Shown: positions 52,028 through 60,743, counted from the stretch's first letter. The stretch is DNA of 64,000 nt from Brachybacterium vulturis (GCF_002407185.1 NZ_CP023563.1:3720001-3784000), one strand, 5' to 3'. Notes: generated from the sequence alone by a model not told the origin. Program-made: numbers and translations.

Positions 52028-55000
52028 TCAAAATGCTTTAACTTGAGCGGACGCTTTACGCTTCGGAGCCCGCACCTCTTCGTCTGCCGGCGGACCCAGT
52101 CGCTTCACTTCAATAAGTCTCCCCGTTATGACGGTCTCCAGGAGACGTGCGCCTTCCGTCTCCGCCAGGATAAAATACTCGACCTGCCATAACAATTCGA
52201 GCAGCTCACGATCGAGATGCCACGATTCCGCTTGCACCTGGTCGAGAGGTGAGGAGGAAGTACCAGCAGGCTTAAGCATCCGGTATCCAAGCCATGAGCC
52301 CACCACCTCCATTCCCGAAACAGAGAACTTCATGACCTCCGGTGAGACCTTGGTGAACAAACCACTTCCGATCGAAAGTTTCCGTTCTTCGGCGTCGTAA
52401 GACCATGATTCAGGATACGGACTGGGAGCCGTTTCCATCTCGATACGGGCTTCCCCTTCGAAGCGTTGCCCAGTCGACTGACCAAACGCATTGAGGGCAC
52501 CGCAACGCTCGCCCCAGGTTTGCTCAAACACTAAAGACCGTCCGAAAGCAAGCACTTCTTGAAACACCTCATAGGAGCTTGTCATCGGCACACGCGGAAG
52601 AGACTCAATGAGCTCAACCTCGAAGCGCTCCGTGTAGGCTCCCGTGCCAAGCAGCCCGAACGTGTACAGGGCTACATCTTCTGCAGAAAGCTCATTCTGA
52701 TACTCCTCGTTCAGTACCTGCAAAAGCCTCTTGGACACATTTGGATCGTCTAGGTCGGACGATCGGTGCAGCGGGAATGAATCTTTTCCACCAAATGAAC
52801 CCCTAAAGTAGTGCAGGTCAGGCACGTAGGGGCTGACAGTTAGAGCTGGCCCACGGCCCAAAGCAGTTGACGACAGGGTGGCAAAATACAATTGCTGATC
52901 TGAGTACGAATCCCAGAGGGGAGAGCGCGGGCGATCGCAGAGCCTACTGTCGGGCAGGGCATATTGCCTATCGAAGCTACGGTAGCCGTAACGCACAGGC
53001 GCCACTCTTGACAGGTCCTCGGACAGGGGCGGGAGCGGCTTCCTTGTCAAGACGTGCTCTCCGCCAACGGTCAGGCGCTTCTGTGATGTCTCGCGAAAAT
53101 TCATCGAACGAGATTTTTCATCGCTCGATAATGCAGTCCACCGATCCAAAAGGGCATCCGTGGTGGCGCTGATCGGCCATTTACGCTTGAACTGTACTCC
53201 CGAGTGTGACCATGGGAAAATCCAATCGAGAGGCACAAACTCAGCTAGGCCTGCCGCGCTGTCCGGCACGAACTTTGCATGCCAATCACCGTCTTTCAGA
53301 ACTTGCCAATTCGAGTCCGTTTCGGGCGCGTTCACGCTGGAGAGGAAATCGAGCTTCTCGCGGCGAGTACCTTGGACACGCTGGTAGTTCACCTGCGCCT
53401 TTGCGCGCATCCGGTCACCATGTCTGCGCGGCCTGCCGGAAGGGCCCTTCTCCCATTGGACACCGAAAAAGATCGCGACCGGCGTCTGAATAGAGAATAC
53501 GTTCTCGTCTTTGCGGGCGCCGAGGCCTTGGCCGCCCAAGTCAATAACCCAAATCTCATCAAACACACGACGCATGTACTCGCGCATGCCTGCAAAGCCA
53601 GGACCTCGAAGATACGAGGATGACGTAATGAAGGATACCATTCCAGCTTCGTCCCTGTGCTGTTCGCAAGATTTCCATATGGCCCAGCGGACAAAGTAGA
53701 CGTAGCTATTATATAAATTCTTGGCTTGGCCTCCCGCCCCAATTGCCGTTAGCGGATCTATAAATGCGTCAAGTAGTGGCGGCCCTCCATCCACCTCTTG
53801 CAGCACAATATTCCGGTAGGCTTCTGAGCCTTCGCCTAGAGCCTTCTGCTTCGAACCTCGGTCATACGGAGGGTTTCCCAGGATGACCTGGATCTTCGTG
53901 TGCTGGTTTTTAATGAGCCCAGCTTGCCGGGTCTCCTCATTGAGGTTCTGTTCAATTTCCCATATTGAGATCTGTTGCCCCTTTGCGGAGACGTCTCCGG
54001 GATCCGTAAGCGTGTTTGTCAGGTAGACTTGCACACCCTCGGCACCGAGCTCGATGCCCGTTTGTTCTAACATTTGAGTGAGGCGCAAGTGGGCAACCGC
54101 GTATGGGCCGACCAAGAGTTCGAAGGCAAAAAGTCTCTTGGAGAGGCTTCTGGCGTCGTCCTGCGGGGCCTGCGTCTTTCCTAATACACTCTCGATCACT
54201 GCAAGAGGATACGCTCCGGTGCCAGCGGCAGGATCAAGCAGATTGACATCGTCGGAGCCGAATCCGTGCTGGCGACCGAAGCGTGTTCGGAGTATGTCAT
54301 CCAGAAGGCGCACCTGCATCTGCACGATTTCAACGGGCGTATAGTAAACGCCGGCATCTTTCCGCATTTGCGGATCATAGGCGGCCAGGAAGTCTTCGTA
54401 GAAGTACAGCCACGGATCCGTCGACGCTGAGAGTTTAGTCGGGTTGACGGCTCCAATAACGGATTCCAGGAGGCCGACCGGTCCCTCAACCAGTTTCCTG
54501 TTTGCTGGCTGGGACATGAGCTGTAGTACGGATCCGATTAGCTTATGCCCGTTCCGCAACAACGCCCCGGAGACTGAGGAGGCCTGGAAAGACTCGTCGT
54601 CTTGATCGGATTCAATGCGGGCTAACAAGAGTGCATAGGTGAACGTTTGCGCAAAGCTGTCTGCGAATGCCCGGTGGGTGGCGCCGGGCATCAAGTCAAG
54701 TTGCCACTTTTGATAAAGTGCCGGAAGGCCGGTAGAGGATTCGGGCAACGATACAAGGACGTCCAGTACAGAGTCTCGCAAGAATGCGGTTAGCGGCGCG
54801 AGTTGTCCAGCGAGGGCCTTGGGAGTCGAGGGAGGGAGGGGCTTCCAATTCAGGAACTGTGTCAGTAACAGCTTTAGCTGATGCACCTGTTCGCCGGGAA
54901 CTGAACCGTCGCTTGCTGGGGTAAGTATTACATGCGCCAGCGGCTGTCCCACTCCGTGACGGAGCAGAGTCCACTCCCATCCATTTGAGTACACAAGATT

Positions 55001-55378
55001 GGGGTGGCGTTCGAGCTTCTTCCATTGCGTCCGGTCGTGCTTCGTCCACGCGCTCTTTCGGTAAGGGTTGGCGCTCTTTCCCGGAGACTTCAGCTCGATG
55101 TGTCCGGTTAAGAGTCCCCGTCCACGCTTAATTGCTAAGTCGAGACGAACGCCTTCGACGACGTCGCCGGCCACCTGACGATGCTCGGTAGTTACGTGCA
55201 ACGTGCTTGCCACGGTAGTGCCTGCGTCCTCAAGAAAACGAGAAATCGGCGCCTTGAGTTGGTCTTCTGGGTTCCCGCGAGGATCTAACGACAGGTCTCT
55301 CTCGATTGCATATAGAGAGCTGACGAGCGTTGTGAGGCAGTCTGAAAAGTTTTGGGTTGGTGAGTCAGGGTGGTCCAT
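52028..55378 (-). CDS. Type ISP-like restriction-modification enzyme, single polypeptide
   Basis: 1116 residues. An N-terminal nuclease region has GVRLDLAIKRGRGLLTGHIELKSPG, with the D...E-x-K signature (shown in parts: RLDLAIKRG; GHIELKSPG). A helical linker leads to the amino-methyltransferase: motif I DPAAGTGAYPLAVIE and motif IV NPPYDR, which suggest N6-adenine methylation. The C-terminal ~450 residues resemble the type ISP target-recognition domain (PDLHYFRGSFGGKD, MTSSYEVFQEVLAFGRSLVF). There is no helicase. Start ATG 55378 after AAAGGA. Codon use is visibly richer in A/T than in its neighbours. Confidence 0.85.
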   Translation of the reverse strand: MDHPDSPTQNFSDCLTTLVSSLYAIERDLSLDPRGNPEDQLKAPISRFLEDAGTTVASTLHVTTEHRQVAGDVVEGVRLDLAIKRGRGLLTGHIELKSPGKSANPYRKSAWTKHDRTQWKKLERHPNLVYSNGWEWTLLRHGVGQPLAHVILTPASDGSVPGEQVHQLKLLLTQFLNWKPLPPSTPKALAGQLAPLTAFLRDSVLDVLVSLPESSTGLPALYQKWQLDLMPGATHRAFADSFAQTFTYALLLARIESDQDDESFQASSVSGALLRNGHKLIGSVLQLMSQPANRKLVEGPVGLLESVIGAVNPTKLSASTDPWLYFYEDFLAAYDPQMRKDAGVYYTPVEIVQMQVRLLDDILRTRFGRQHGFGSDDVNLLDPAAGTGAYPLAVIESVLGKTQAPQDDARSLSKRLFAFELLVGPYAVAHLRLTQMLEQTGIELGAEGVQVYLTNTLTDPGDVSAKGQQISIWEIEQNLNEETRQAGLIKNQHTKIQVILGNPPYDRGSKQKALGEGSEAYRNIVLQEVDGGPPLLDAFIDPLTAIGAGGQAKNLYNSYVYFVRWAIWKSCEQHRDEAGMVSFITSSSYLRGPGFAGMREYMRRVFDEIWVIDLGGQGLGARKDENVFSIQTPVAIFFGVQWEKGPSGRPRRHGDRMRAKAQVNYQRVQGTRREKLDFLSSVNAPETDSNWQVLKDGDWHAKFVPDSAAGLAEFVPLDWIFPWSHSGVQFKRKWPISATTDALLDRWTALSSDEKSRSMNFRETSQKRLTVGGEHVLTRKPLPPLSEDLSRVAPVRYGYRSFDRQYALPDSRLCDRPRSPLWDSYSDQQLYFATLSSTALGRGPALTVSPYVPDLHYFRGSFGGKDSFPLHRSSDLDDPNVSKRLLQVLNEEYQNELSAEDVALYTFGLLGTGAYTERFEVELIESLPRVPMTSSYEVFQEVLAFGRSLVFEQTWGERCGALNAFGQSTGQRFEGEARIEMETAPSPYPESWSYDAEERKLSIGSGLFTKVSPEVMKFSVSGMEVVGSWLGYRMLKPAGTSSSPLDQVQAESWHLDRELLELLWQVEYFILAETEGARLLETVITGRLIEVKRLGPPADEEVRAPKRKASAQVKAF

Positions 55379-55506
55379 TTTGAGTCCTTTCAGAAACCTT
55401 ATGCGGACAGCGGCTGTGTGTGCTTACTTAGAGATAAACATCGTTGCGGGGATATCTCTATCATTCACGCAGTATTTGGATTGATAGCTCGGGCGAGGCG
55501 CATGGG

Positions 55507-56655
55507 TCAAGCGGCCGTCTCCCATGTGTCTCGTGAGACGTCCGGCTTGCGCATAAACGCGGGGTCCATGACCCTCAGCTCACCGAGATCCTTGCGAAGC
55601 CGTTTGAGCTTTGCCGTGTCATGCAAGGCGTCAGTGAAGCGGGCGCGCAGCTCGTCCAGGAAGAGCGGCTGGATGGTCTTGAGGATGTTCGTTTCGGTGG
55701 TGTAGTGCTCGCCGAGCTCACGGCGCGCTTTGGCGTCCTTCACGGCTTGGAACAGGGAGCCGAAGATGGCGGGGCTGATTGCGGACCAGTTGAAGGCGCA
55801 GGCCTGTACGAGGAGGTCGCACATATCTTTGTCAAATGCCGGGATTGGTGCAGGCTCGGCGAAGATGCCGCCGTTGACGTAGGGGAAGCGGGCGATGAGT
55901 TCGTCCAGGTTGCGCTGGCGTTTCGCGGTTTCACGGTTCATGGCCTGGAACAGCATCGCGAGCTGTGGCCCAAGGTCTGTGCCGTCTTCGTTGGTGCGGC
56001 GTTCGAGGAACTCGTAGAAGAGGTCACGTTCCCAGACATTGGCGTCGTCGGCATAGAGGCAGAACAGGATACGCACGAGGAATACGGAGGCTTCGTGGTC
56101 GTCGTACCCGGAGTCCGAGAGTGCTTCATACAGGTTGGCCATGATCTGCGCGGCCTTGATTGAGGCAGTCTCCTGCTCGCGATCCCCGAAGGAGACTGCC
56201 TGGTAGCCAGCGAGGAAGGCGAGTGCATCATGACGAGCGGGGAGATCATCCAGGCTGAACTCGGACGGCCGTGGATCGTCGGCATGGAGGTCGAGCAGTC
56301 TGAAGCGACGGAAGTCGCTGGTCAGCACGAAGCGCGGAGCTTCGATCTCTGCGAGGTCGTCGATGTAGTCGATGGCCTGCTGCTCGGCGACGGCAAGGTC
56401 CTTGCCGCCAGATTTCATTTCGATGAGGCAGAGACCAGGGATGAGGGCGTCGATGTAGCCCTGGCTGCCAGTGGAGCTGCGACGGGCTCGGTACTCGTAG
56501 AGCGCCGCCTTGGTCTTGGTGATGCCGTAGACCTGTAGCAGGTCTCGAATGAAGGATTGGGCCTCCTGGCGCTCATCGCCCGGCGCATCTCGCCACTCGA
56601 CGACGAACTGGGCGCTACGGCGCCGAATCTCGTTCAATGACAGCGGCTTCGCCAT
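55507..56655 (-). CDS. Truncated type IIG/MmeI-like R-M protein: nuclease without methyltransferase
   Basis: 382 residues. Start ATG 56655 after AAGGGAGGG. The nuclease motif is YIDALIPGLCLIEMKSGGKD (D...E-x-K). The next ~270 residues (FLVRILFCLYADDANVW, FPYVNGGIFAEP, LGEHYTTETNILKTIQPLF) precede the methyltransferase in proteins of about 900 residues. The frame ends MDPAFMRKPDVSRD and a stop, exactly where motif I (DPACGSGNF) should be. The missing methyltransferase and specificity half means it could not protect the host, so the protein is probably inactive or altered. Confidence 0.8.
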   Translation of the reverse strand: MAKPLSLNEIRRRSAQFVVEWRDAPGDERQEAQSFIRDLLQVYGITKTKAALYEYRARRSSTGSQGYIDALIPGLCLIEMKSGGKDLAVAEQQAIDYIDDLAEIEAPRFVLTSDFRRFRLLDLHADDPRPSEFSLDDLPARHDALAFLAGYQAVSFGDREQETASIKAAQIMANLYEALSDSGYDDHEASVFLVRILFCLYADDANVWERDLFYEFLERRTNEDGTDLGPQLAMLFQAMNRETAKRQRNLDELIARFPYVNGGIFAEPAPIPAFDKDMCDLLVQACAFNWSAISPAIFGSLFQAVKDAKARRELGEHYTTETNILKTIQPLFLDELRARFTDALHDTAKLKRLRKDLGELRVMDPAFMRKPDVSRDTWETAA

Positions 56656-56725
56656 CAACCCTCCCTTGGATGTGGATTCTTCCTGAGGGTACTGGGAGGC
56701 CGCGTCAACCGACGCACCGCCGGTC

Positions 56726-56771
56726 TCCCATCGATCCGCTTCGGACCCTCCCATCGATCCGCTTCGGACCG
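56726..56771. repeat. Two-copy 23-bp tandem repeat
   Basis: TCCCATCGATCCGCTTCGGAC followed by CC or CG occurs twice in tandem, just upstream of the truncated R-M gene. It could be a recombination scar. Nothing else is recognisable in 56772-56940. Confidence 0.5.
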
Positions 56772-56982
56772 TCGGTCCTTAATGCGAAGAGGTTCAAGAG
56801 ACTGAAGGGACATCGCGGCCCCCATCGGGGCGATCGGCCAGACGACCCTTAGAGCCACCCGCCCCTTGAGTTGGCCAGATGGCGTGCTCCGGCGACGGCG
56901 CCCGGAGCGAGCGTCGATCATGCACTCAAAGCGGCGTGGTGCTGTATCATGGAGTTAGAGAATTTCAAGAAGTTTGCTGCGG

Positions 56983-57000
56983 GGCCCGCGCTGGCGGGCC
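56983..57000 (+). promoter_or_regulatory. Hairpin in leader of unknown protein gene
   Basis: GGCCCGC-GCTG-GCGGGCC is a perfect 7-bp stem with a 4-base loop, 63 bases before the AbrB-like gene. It may be a terminator or a leader hairpin. Confidence 0.4.
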
Positions 57001-57062
57001 AGCCAGTGACTGACTGTGGACCGCAGCATCGGGTTGATCGCTGGCAGCTACAAGGAGGAGAC

Positions 57063-57479
57063 ATGGCGTTCGAAGTTTTTGACAAGCGCAGCGCCCCCAT
57101 GAAGGGGGCGCCGAGCGTCACTGTGCAACGGAAGGGCATCGTGTCGATCAACGCGCCCGCCCACAAGTTGATTGACGGCGCGAGAGTGGTTGAGCTTCTG
57201 TTTGACCCTGGTCGGCGCGTGATGGCGTTGCGGCCGGCGGAGCCTTCGACGCGCACGTACGAACTGCGAGCGCCGAGCAAGTCAGGGCAGACCCTGGTGT
57301 CTGCGACAGCGTTCATGCAGGCCTACGACATCGACACGTCGGTCAGCAGGCGATACGAGCCCTTCGAAGAGGACGGGATGCTCTGCATCGACTTCAACAG
57401 CGACTTCACCGAGGTGCGGGGTAACCGCAGACCAAAGACCAACGAGGGGGACGATGCTGGCCAGCCGTCCCTCACGTAG
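57063..57479 (+). CDS. Conserved actinobacterial protein of unknown function (possibly AbrB-like)
   Basis: 138 residues. FEVFDKRSAPMKGAPSVTVQ opens the protein, then RKGIVSINAPAHKLI and VVELLFDPGRRVMALRP. A short beta-strand-rich body and GTAFxxxYDIDTSVSRRY-type C-terminus (SATAFMQAYDIDTSVSRRY) follow. Proteins with this pattern are common and uncharacterised in actinobacteria (from memory). The VTVQRKGIVSIN hairpin resembles AbrB/MazE swapped-hairpin DNA-binding proteins; that is inference. Start ATG 57063 after AAGGAGGAG. Confidence 0.7.
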   Translation: MAFEVFDKRSAPMKGAPSVTVQRKGIVSINAPAHKLIDGARVVELLFDPGRRVMALRPAEPSTRTYELRAPSKSGQTLVSATAFMQAYDIDTSVSRRYEPFEEDGMLCIDFNSDFTEVRGNRRPKTNEGDDAGQPSLT

Positions 57480-57487
57480 AAAAACTT

Positions 57488-57519
57488 CGGCCCCAGCCCA
57501 TTGCAGTGGGTTGGGGCCG
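57488..57519 (+). terminator. Terminator after AbrB-like gene
   Basis: CGGCCCCAGCCCA pairs with TGGGTTGGGGCCG around a 6-base loop, a 13-bp stem with one G:T pair, starting nine bases after the AbrB-like stop. Confidence 0.75.
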
Positions 57520-57549
57520 ATGCACAGGGCCCGTAGGCGCTGTCAGCAA

Positions 57550-57633
57550 CTGATGAGGTCGCTGCATCAGCGTACAGAAGTTCTCGGGGAGCGACCGCTC
57601 CCGCTTCTAGGGCCCTCCGTATGAAAGGAGGGC
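57550..57633 (+). promoter_or_regulatory. Leader RNA with three hairpins; last one sequesters the ribosome site
   Basis: Three perfect inverted repeats follow in a row: CTGATG/CATCAG (57550-57570), GGGAGCG/CGCTCCC (57587-57602) and GCCCTCC/GGAGGGC (57612-57633). The third arm contains the GGAGG ribosome site of the 57637 gene, so the hairpin would hide it. This predicts translational control by a ligand, temperature, RNA or protein. It is not a riboswitch class I recognise. Confidence 0.55.
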
Positions 57634-57636
57634 TTC

Positions 57637-58554
57637 ATGCCCACCATCAGTAACCACTACGGGATCGCCGGCCCGGTCCCGTTCGCCGACGTAGAGATCG
57701 GGGCGGACAACCGTCTGTACGTGGATCCGCACGCGATCCGTCTCCATCGTGATCCGGAGCCGTTTGCGGCCGATGCGCTCAGGTGCATCGATACCTTCTT
57801 CCACGAAGTCACGAACAGCATCATCGTCGGGACACCTACGTCGCGAGCACGCGGCCGTGCGCTCCTGCAGCAGTTCACGGAGCCCTGGGAGACTCGCCTC
57901 GGCATGGCCGAGGCAGGCTTCCATGGACATGGGGGTGCGGAAACCGTTGGGACCTGGATCTGGGATGTCCTGACCGGGGACGCGGAAGCCGTGGTCCGGG
58001 TCGGGGTCTTGCGCCACGTCGAGGATCTGCCGCTGTTCGTGGAGGGTGTCGATCGAGACATCACGTCAGACATCACGACGCGCATCATCTTCTCGCCGCT
58101 CGCGGACTTCACCGAGTCGATGGTGCACGCCTACCCACAGTTCCACTCGGGTGGGCACCAGACGGGCACGTTCACGAAGCAGGTCTGGGATCCGAGCAGT
58201 CGGGCTTGGGGCACGCGCAGCATCACCCTGCCGGTGGCTGATGGTAAGCCGCTTCTGCTCGTGCCTCGCTCGTGGGCGCGGCGGACGCTCCTGATGTCTG
58301 CGCGTCGCTTCTATGGAACTACAGTTCTTTCGTTCGCGCAGTTGGAGCAGGCTGTAGTTGACTCTAACGGGAAGCTCCTCGTGTCTTCCAAGAAGTTCCT
58401 CCGGACGCATCCCGACCTACGCGAGGGCCGCGAGACCAATCTCCGCGTCACGCTCCGGGCTATCGAGAATGAGCAGGATCTCCTCGAAGCCTTCAAGGCC
58501 TTCATTGCTTCTAAGATCCCTCCCTCGGAGGACGCCACTGACGCAGCCGCCTGA
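57637..58554 (+). CDS. Conserved defence-associated-type protein of unknown function
   Basis: 305 residues. Recurrent tracts: DNRLYVDPHAIRL (about 25-37), ETRLGMAEAGFHGHGGAE (85-102), EDLPLFVEGVDRDITSDITT (128-147) with its two spaced Asp, VWDPSSRAWG and KPLLLVPRSWARRTLLMS. Proteins with a VEGVxxDxxSDxTTxII centre and a later LPVxxGKPLLLVP are, to my memory, widespread, uncharacterised and often near restriction systems; no function is assigned. Here it follows two R-M genes. The ATG is 4 bases after the hairpin that holds its ribosome site. Confidence 0.7.
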   Translation: MPTISNHYGIAGPVPFADVEIGADNRLYVDPHAIRLHRDPEPFAADALRCIDTFFHEVTNSIIVGTPTSRARGRALLQQFTEPWETRLGMAEAGFHGHGGAETVGTWIWDVLTGDAEAVVRVGVLRHVEDLPLFVEGVDRDITSDITTRIIFSPLADFTESMVHAYPQFHSGGHQTGTFTKQVWDPSSRAWGTRSITLPVADGKPLLLVPRSWARRTLLMSARRFYGTTVLSFAQLEQAVVDSNGKLLVSSKKFLRTHPDLREGRETNLRVTLRAIENEQDLLEAFKAFIASKIPPSEDATDAAA

Positions 58555-58621
58555 CGGGGCGCGGGGACACCGCGGGAGCGGTGTCCCCGCGTGCTCTCCG
58601 TTGGCGGCAAGAGCCTTGGCG

Positions 58622-59365
58622 CTACTTCCGTGTTACGTCGTCAAGGTGCTTGAGTGCGTTCGTCATGTGCTGTTCCATCGCCGTCCGTGCAGCTTTCGGG
58701 TCTGCGGCTCTGATAGCGACGGCGATGGGCTCGTGGACCTCGATGGAAAAGTCGGCCCGACCGAAGCCATGGATCACTCGTCGCGCCCAGTCCTGCAGGA
58801 GCGAACGCACACTGCCATGCATATCGGCCATGACATCGTTGTGGCTGGCCCGAGCTATTGCCGAGTGGAAGGCGAGATCGTACTCAACATAGCGATCCAG
58901 GTCTCCGACAGACGCGCGCATTCCATTCAGGCACCGTTCGATCTCTGCGACGTCATCCTCGGTGCGGTGCGTGGCCGCCAGTTCGGCGAGGGATACCTCG
59001 AGGAATGTTCGTGCCTCGATGAGCTCACGTTCGCTACGCTCGCCCAAGAGCACACTCCATTCGATGACCTGGGGAAGCAGACGCGAGGCGGTTCCGACGA
59101 GGAATGTTCCTGCGCCGGTGCGGGACTCCACGAGGCCGAGAAGCTCGAGAGACTTAAGAGCCTCCCGGACGAGGGAGCGGCCGATGCCGAACTGCTCGGC
59201 GAGCTGACGTTCGGAGGGTAGGCGACTGCCGAGCTTGACGTTGCCGGAGAGCAGGTATTTCAGGAGTTCGCGGGCCACGTTCATGCTGGGGGTCTCGTGC
59301 CGTGCCTCTACGCGCACCAGGGGCGTCGGAGCTGCGGTAGTTGCGTCAGTGGCCATGGTCGGCAT
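58622..59365 (-). CDS. GntR family regulator (FadR subfamily)
   Basis: 247 residues. The HTH reads LGSRLPSERQLAEQFGIGRSLVREALKSLELLGLV (parts: RLPSERQLAEQFGIGRSLV). The FCD domain shows IEARTFLEVSLAELAATH and DLAFHSAIARASHN with His residues that bind metal or ligand. Start at ATG 59365 or 59356; no clear ribosome site, perhaps leaderless. It is divergent from the HpcH/HpaI aldolase operon and probably binds the GGTCGACC repeats at 59865-59890. A sugar-acid inducer is likely. Confidence 0.88.
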   Translation of the reverse strand: MPTMATDATTAAPTPLVRVEARHETPSMNVARELLKYLLSGNVKLGSRLPSERQLAEQFGIGRSLVREALKSLELLGLVESRTGAGTFLVGTASRLLPQVIEWSVLLGERSERELIEARTFLEVSLAELAATHRTEDDVAEIERCLNGMRASVGDLDRYVEYDLAFHSAIARASHNDVMADMHGSVRSLLQDWARRVIHGFGRADFSIEVHEPIAVAIRAADPKAARTAMEQHMTNALKHLDDVTRK

Positions 59366-59382
59366 GTTACGCCCAACGCACG

Positions 59383-59870
59383 TCACATCGTTCCTCTGCA
59401 ACTGTTGTTACCGACCAGGCCCTTGATGCATCTCCTCGCGGTGCGCGCTTCCTCAGGGTCGGTCAACCCCTCCGTGCCTAAGCACGTCGAGAGAACGAAA
59501 TCCTCGACGTTCTCGGCCAGGCCGAGGTGCGAGCCGGCGTTGAATACCGCATCGACTCCCGCCTGCACCGTCCGCCGCACCACATCGAGTTCCCACGCAT
59601 GATCGGGCTGGACACTGCAGGGACCGCCCGGAACCCGGAGACCAGATCGCCGCCGTACCGGCTCACCGCAGTGACGGGCGAGAACAACAAGCCAACAGGC
59701 TCGCTCACATTGATCGCTGCCCTCGCGACTGCGTGGGTACCGGCAAGGTCGTAGCCGGCAAACACGCCGACAGCCTCGCCGTACGCCCCGCACGCACGGG
59801 CGATGTCTCGCCGAGGCGACTCCGCATAGGCACTCCCCATTTCATGGTCGAACCACAGCCGAAGTGGTCG
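59383..59870 (-). pseudogene. Class II (FbaA/GatY-type) aldolase, frameshifted
   Basis: One frame reads CGAYGEAVGVFAGYDLAGTHAVARAA and SEPVGLLFSPVTAV, the start of class II aldolases (VGAFNxxNLEGxxAVxxAA). A second frame continues LDVVRRTVQAGVDAVFNAG and SHLGLAENVEDFVLS, matching the V-AGVDAVMxDGSHLPxEEN region. The frame change is about 59600. About half of the barrel is lost. In related sugar-acid loci an aldolase like this acts after the kinase. Confidence 0.65.
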
Positions 59871-59890
59871 ACCGGTCGTCCGGTCGACCA
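59865..59890. promoter_or_regulatory. GntR operator before aldolase operon
   Basis: TGGTCGACCGG-TCGT-CCGGTCGACCA, a perfect 11-bp inverted repeat, contains GGTCGACC twice, each itself a palindrome. It lies 39-64 bases before the HpcH/HpaI start, where FadR-type GntR repressors bind. Confidence 0.75.
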
Positions 59891-59928
59891 ATATGGTGTA
59901 ACGTTCCCGCTGACGGAAAGGACGTGCG

Positions 59929-60684
59929 ATGCGCCACAACGCTCTTAAGCACCAGATGCGATCGGGAAATCCCGCGGTCAACGCCTGGGTCTCTCTGGAC
60001 AGCGACCATGTCGGCGAGGTGCTCTCCCACGCCGGCTTCGACTCGGTGACCGTGGATCTGCAGCACGGGATGTTCGGCCTGGACCGGGCTATCTCCCTGC
60101 TCAGGTCCGTCAGCGCCGGTCCGGCCACCCCACTGGCACGGTGCTCGCGCAACGATGCCGCAGAGATCGGCAAACTGCTCGATGCTGGCGCCTACGGGAT
60201 CATCTGTCCCAGTATCGATTCCCCCGAGGAAGCGAGAGCCTTCGTCGCGTCGTGCCGGTATCCCAGCCAGGGGGTGCGCAGCTTTGGTCCCGCCCGGGGC
60301 CTTCTCTACGGCGGGCAGGACTATGTCCGGCACGCGGACGAAGAGATCCTCACATGGGCGATGATCGAGTCTCCGTCAGGCGTGGCCCGCGCCGAGGAGA
60401 TCATCACGACCCCAGATCTCGACGGGATCTACATCGGTCCGAACGATCTCGCCTTTGCGCTCGGCAACCCGCCCAACGGGAACATCGGCGAGGAGGTGCT
60501 GGGGATTGCCGCCGAACTCATCGCCCTGGCCCACGACGCCGGGCGATTCGTCGGCATCTTCACCCGCGACGGTGGCGAGGCGCAGCGGCTCCTCGAGATG
60601 GGCGCCGACTTGGTCACGCCCGGCAACGACGTCGGCCTCCTGAATGCAGCCGCCGCCGAACGCATAGCCCAGGCACGCCAGTAA
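59929..60684 (+). CDS. HpcH/HpaI family aldolase
   Basis: 251 residues. VNAWVSLDSDHVGEVLSHAGFDSVTVDLQHGM opens the barrel; the Lys/Arg and His (VDLQHG) site, metal-ligand Glu in MIESPSGVARA and Asp in IYIGPNDLAFALG are present. The enzyme cleaves a 4-hydroxy-2-oxo acid to pyruvate and an aldehyde. Start at ATG 59929 after GAAAGG. It is first in the sugar-acid operon with the Nramp-like transporter and DUF1537 kinase. Confidence 0.9.
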   Translation: MRHNALKHQMRSGNPAVNAWVSLDSDHVGEVLSHAGFDSVTVDLQHGMFGLDRAISLLRSVSAGPATPLARCSRNDAAEIGKLLDAGAYGIICPSIDSPEEARAFVASCRYPSQGVRSFGPARGLLYGGQDYVRHADEEILTWAMIESPSGVARAEEIITTPDLDGIYIGPNDLAFALGNPPNGNIGEEVLGIAAELIALAHDAGRFVGIFTRDGGEAQRLLEMGADLVTPGNDVGLLNAAAAERIAQARQ

Positions 60685-60743
60685 CAACTGAACCGTCAAC
60701 CCGTACAAACCCCTCCTCCATCCCACGTTCAAGGAAGAATCAG

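Noticed and set aside
56726..56771. Possible CRISPR fragment
   Set aside because: Only two adjacent units without spacers and no cas genes anywhere in the window.
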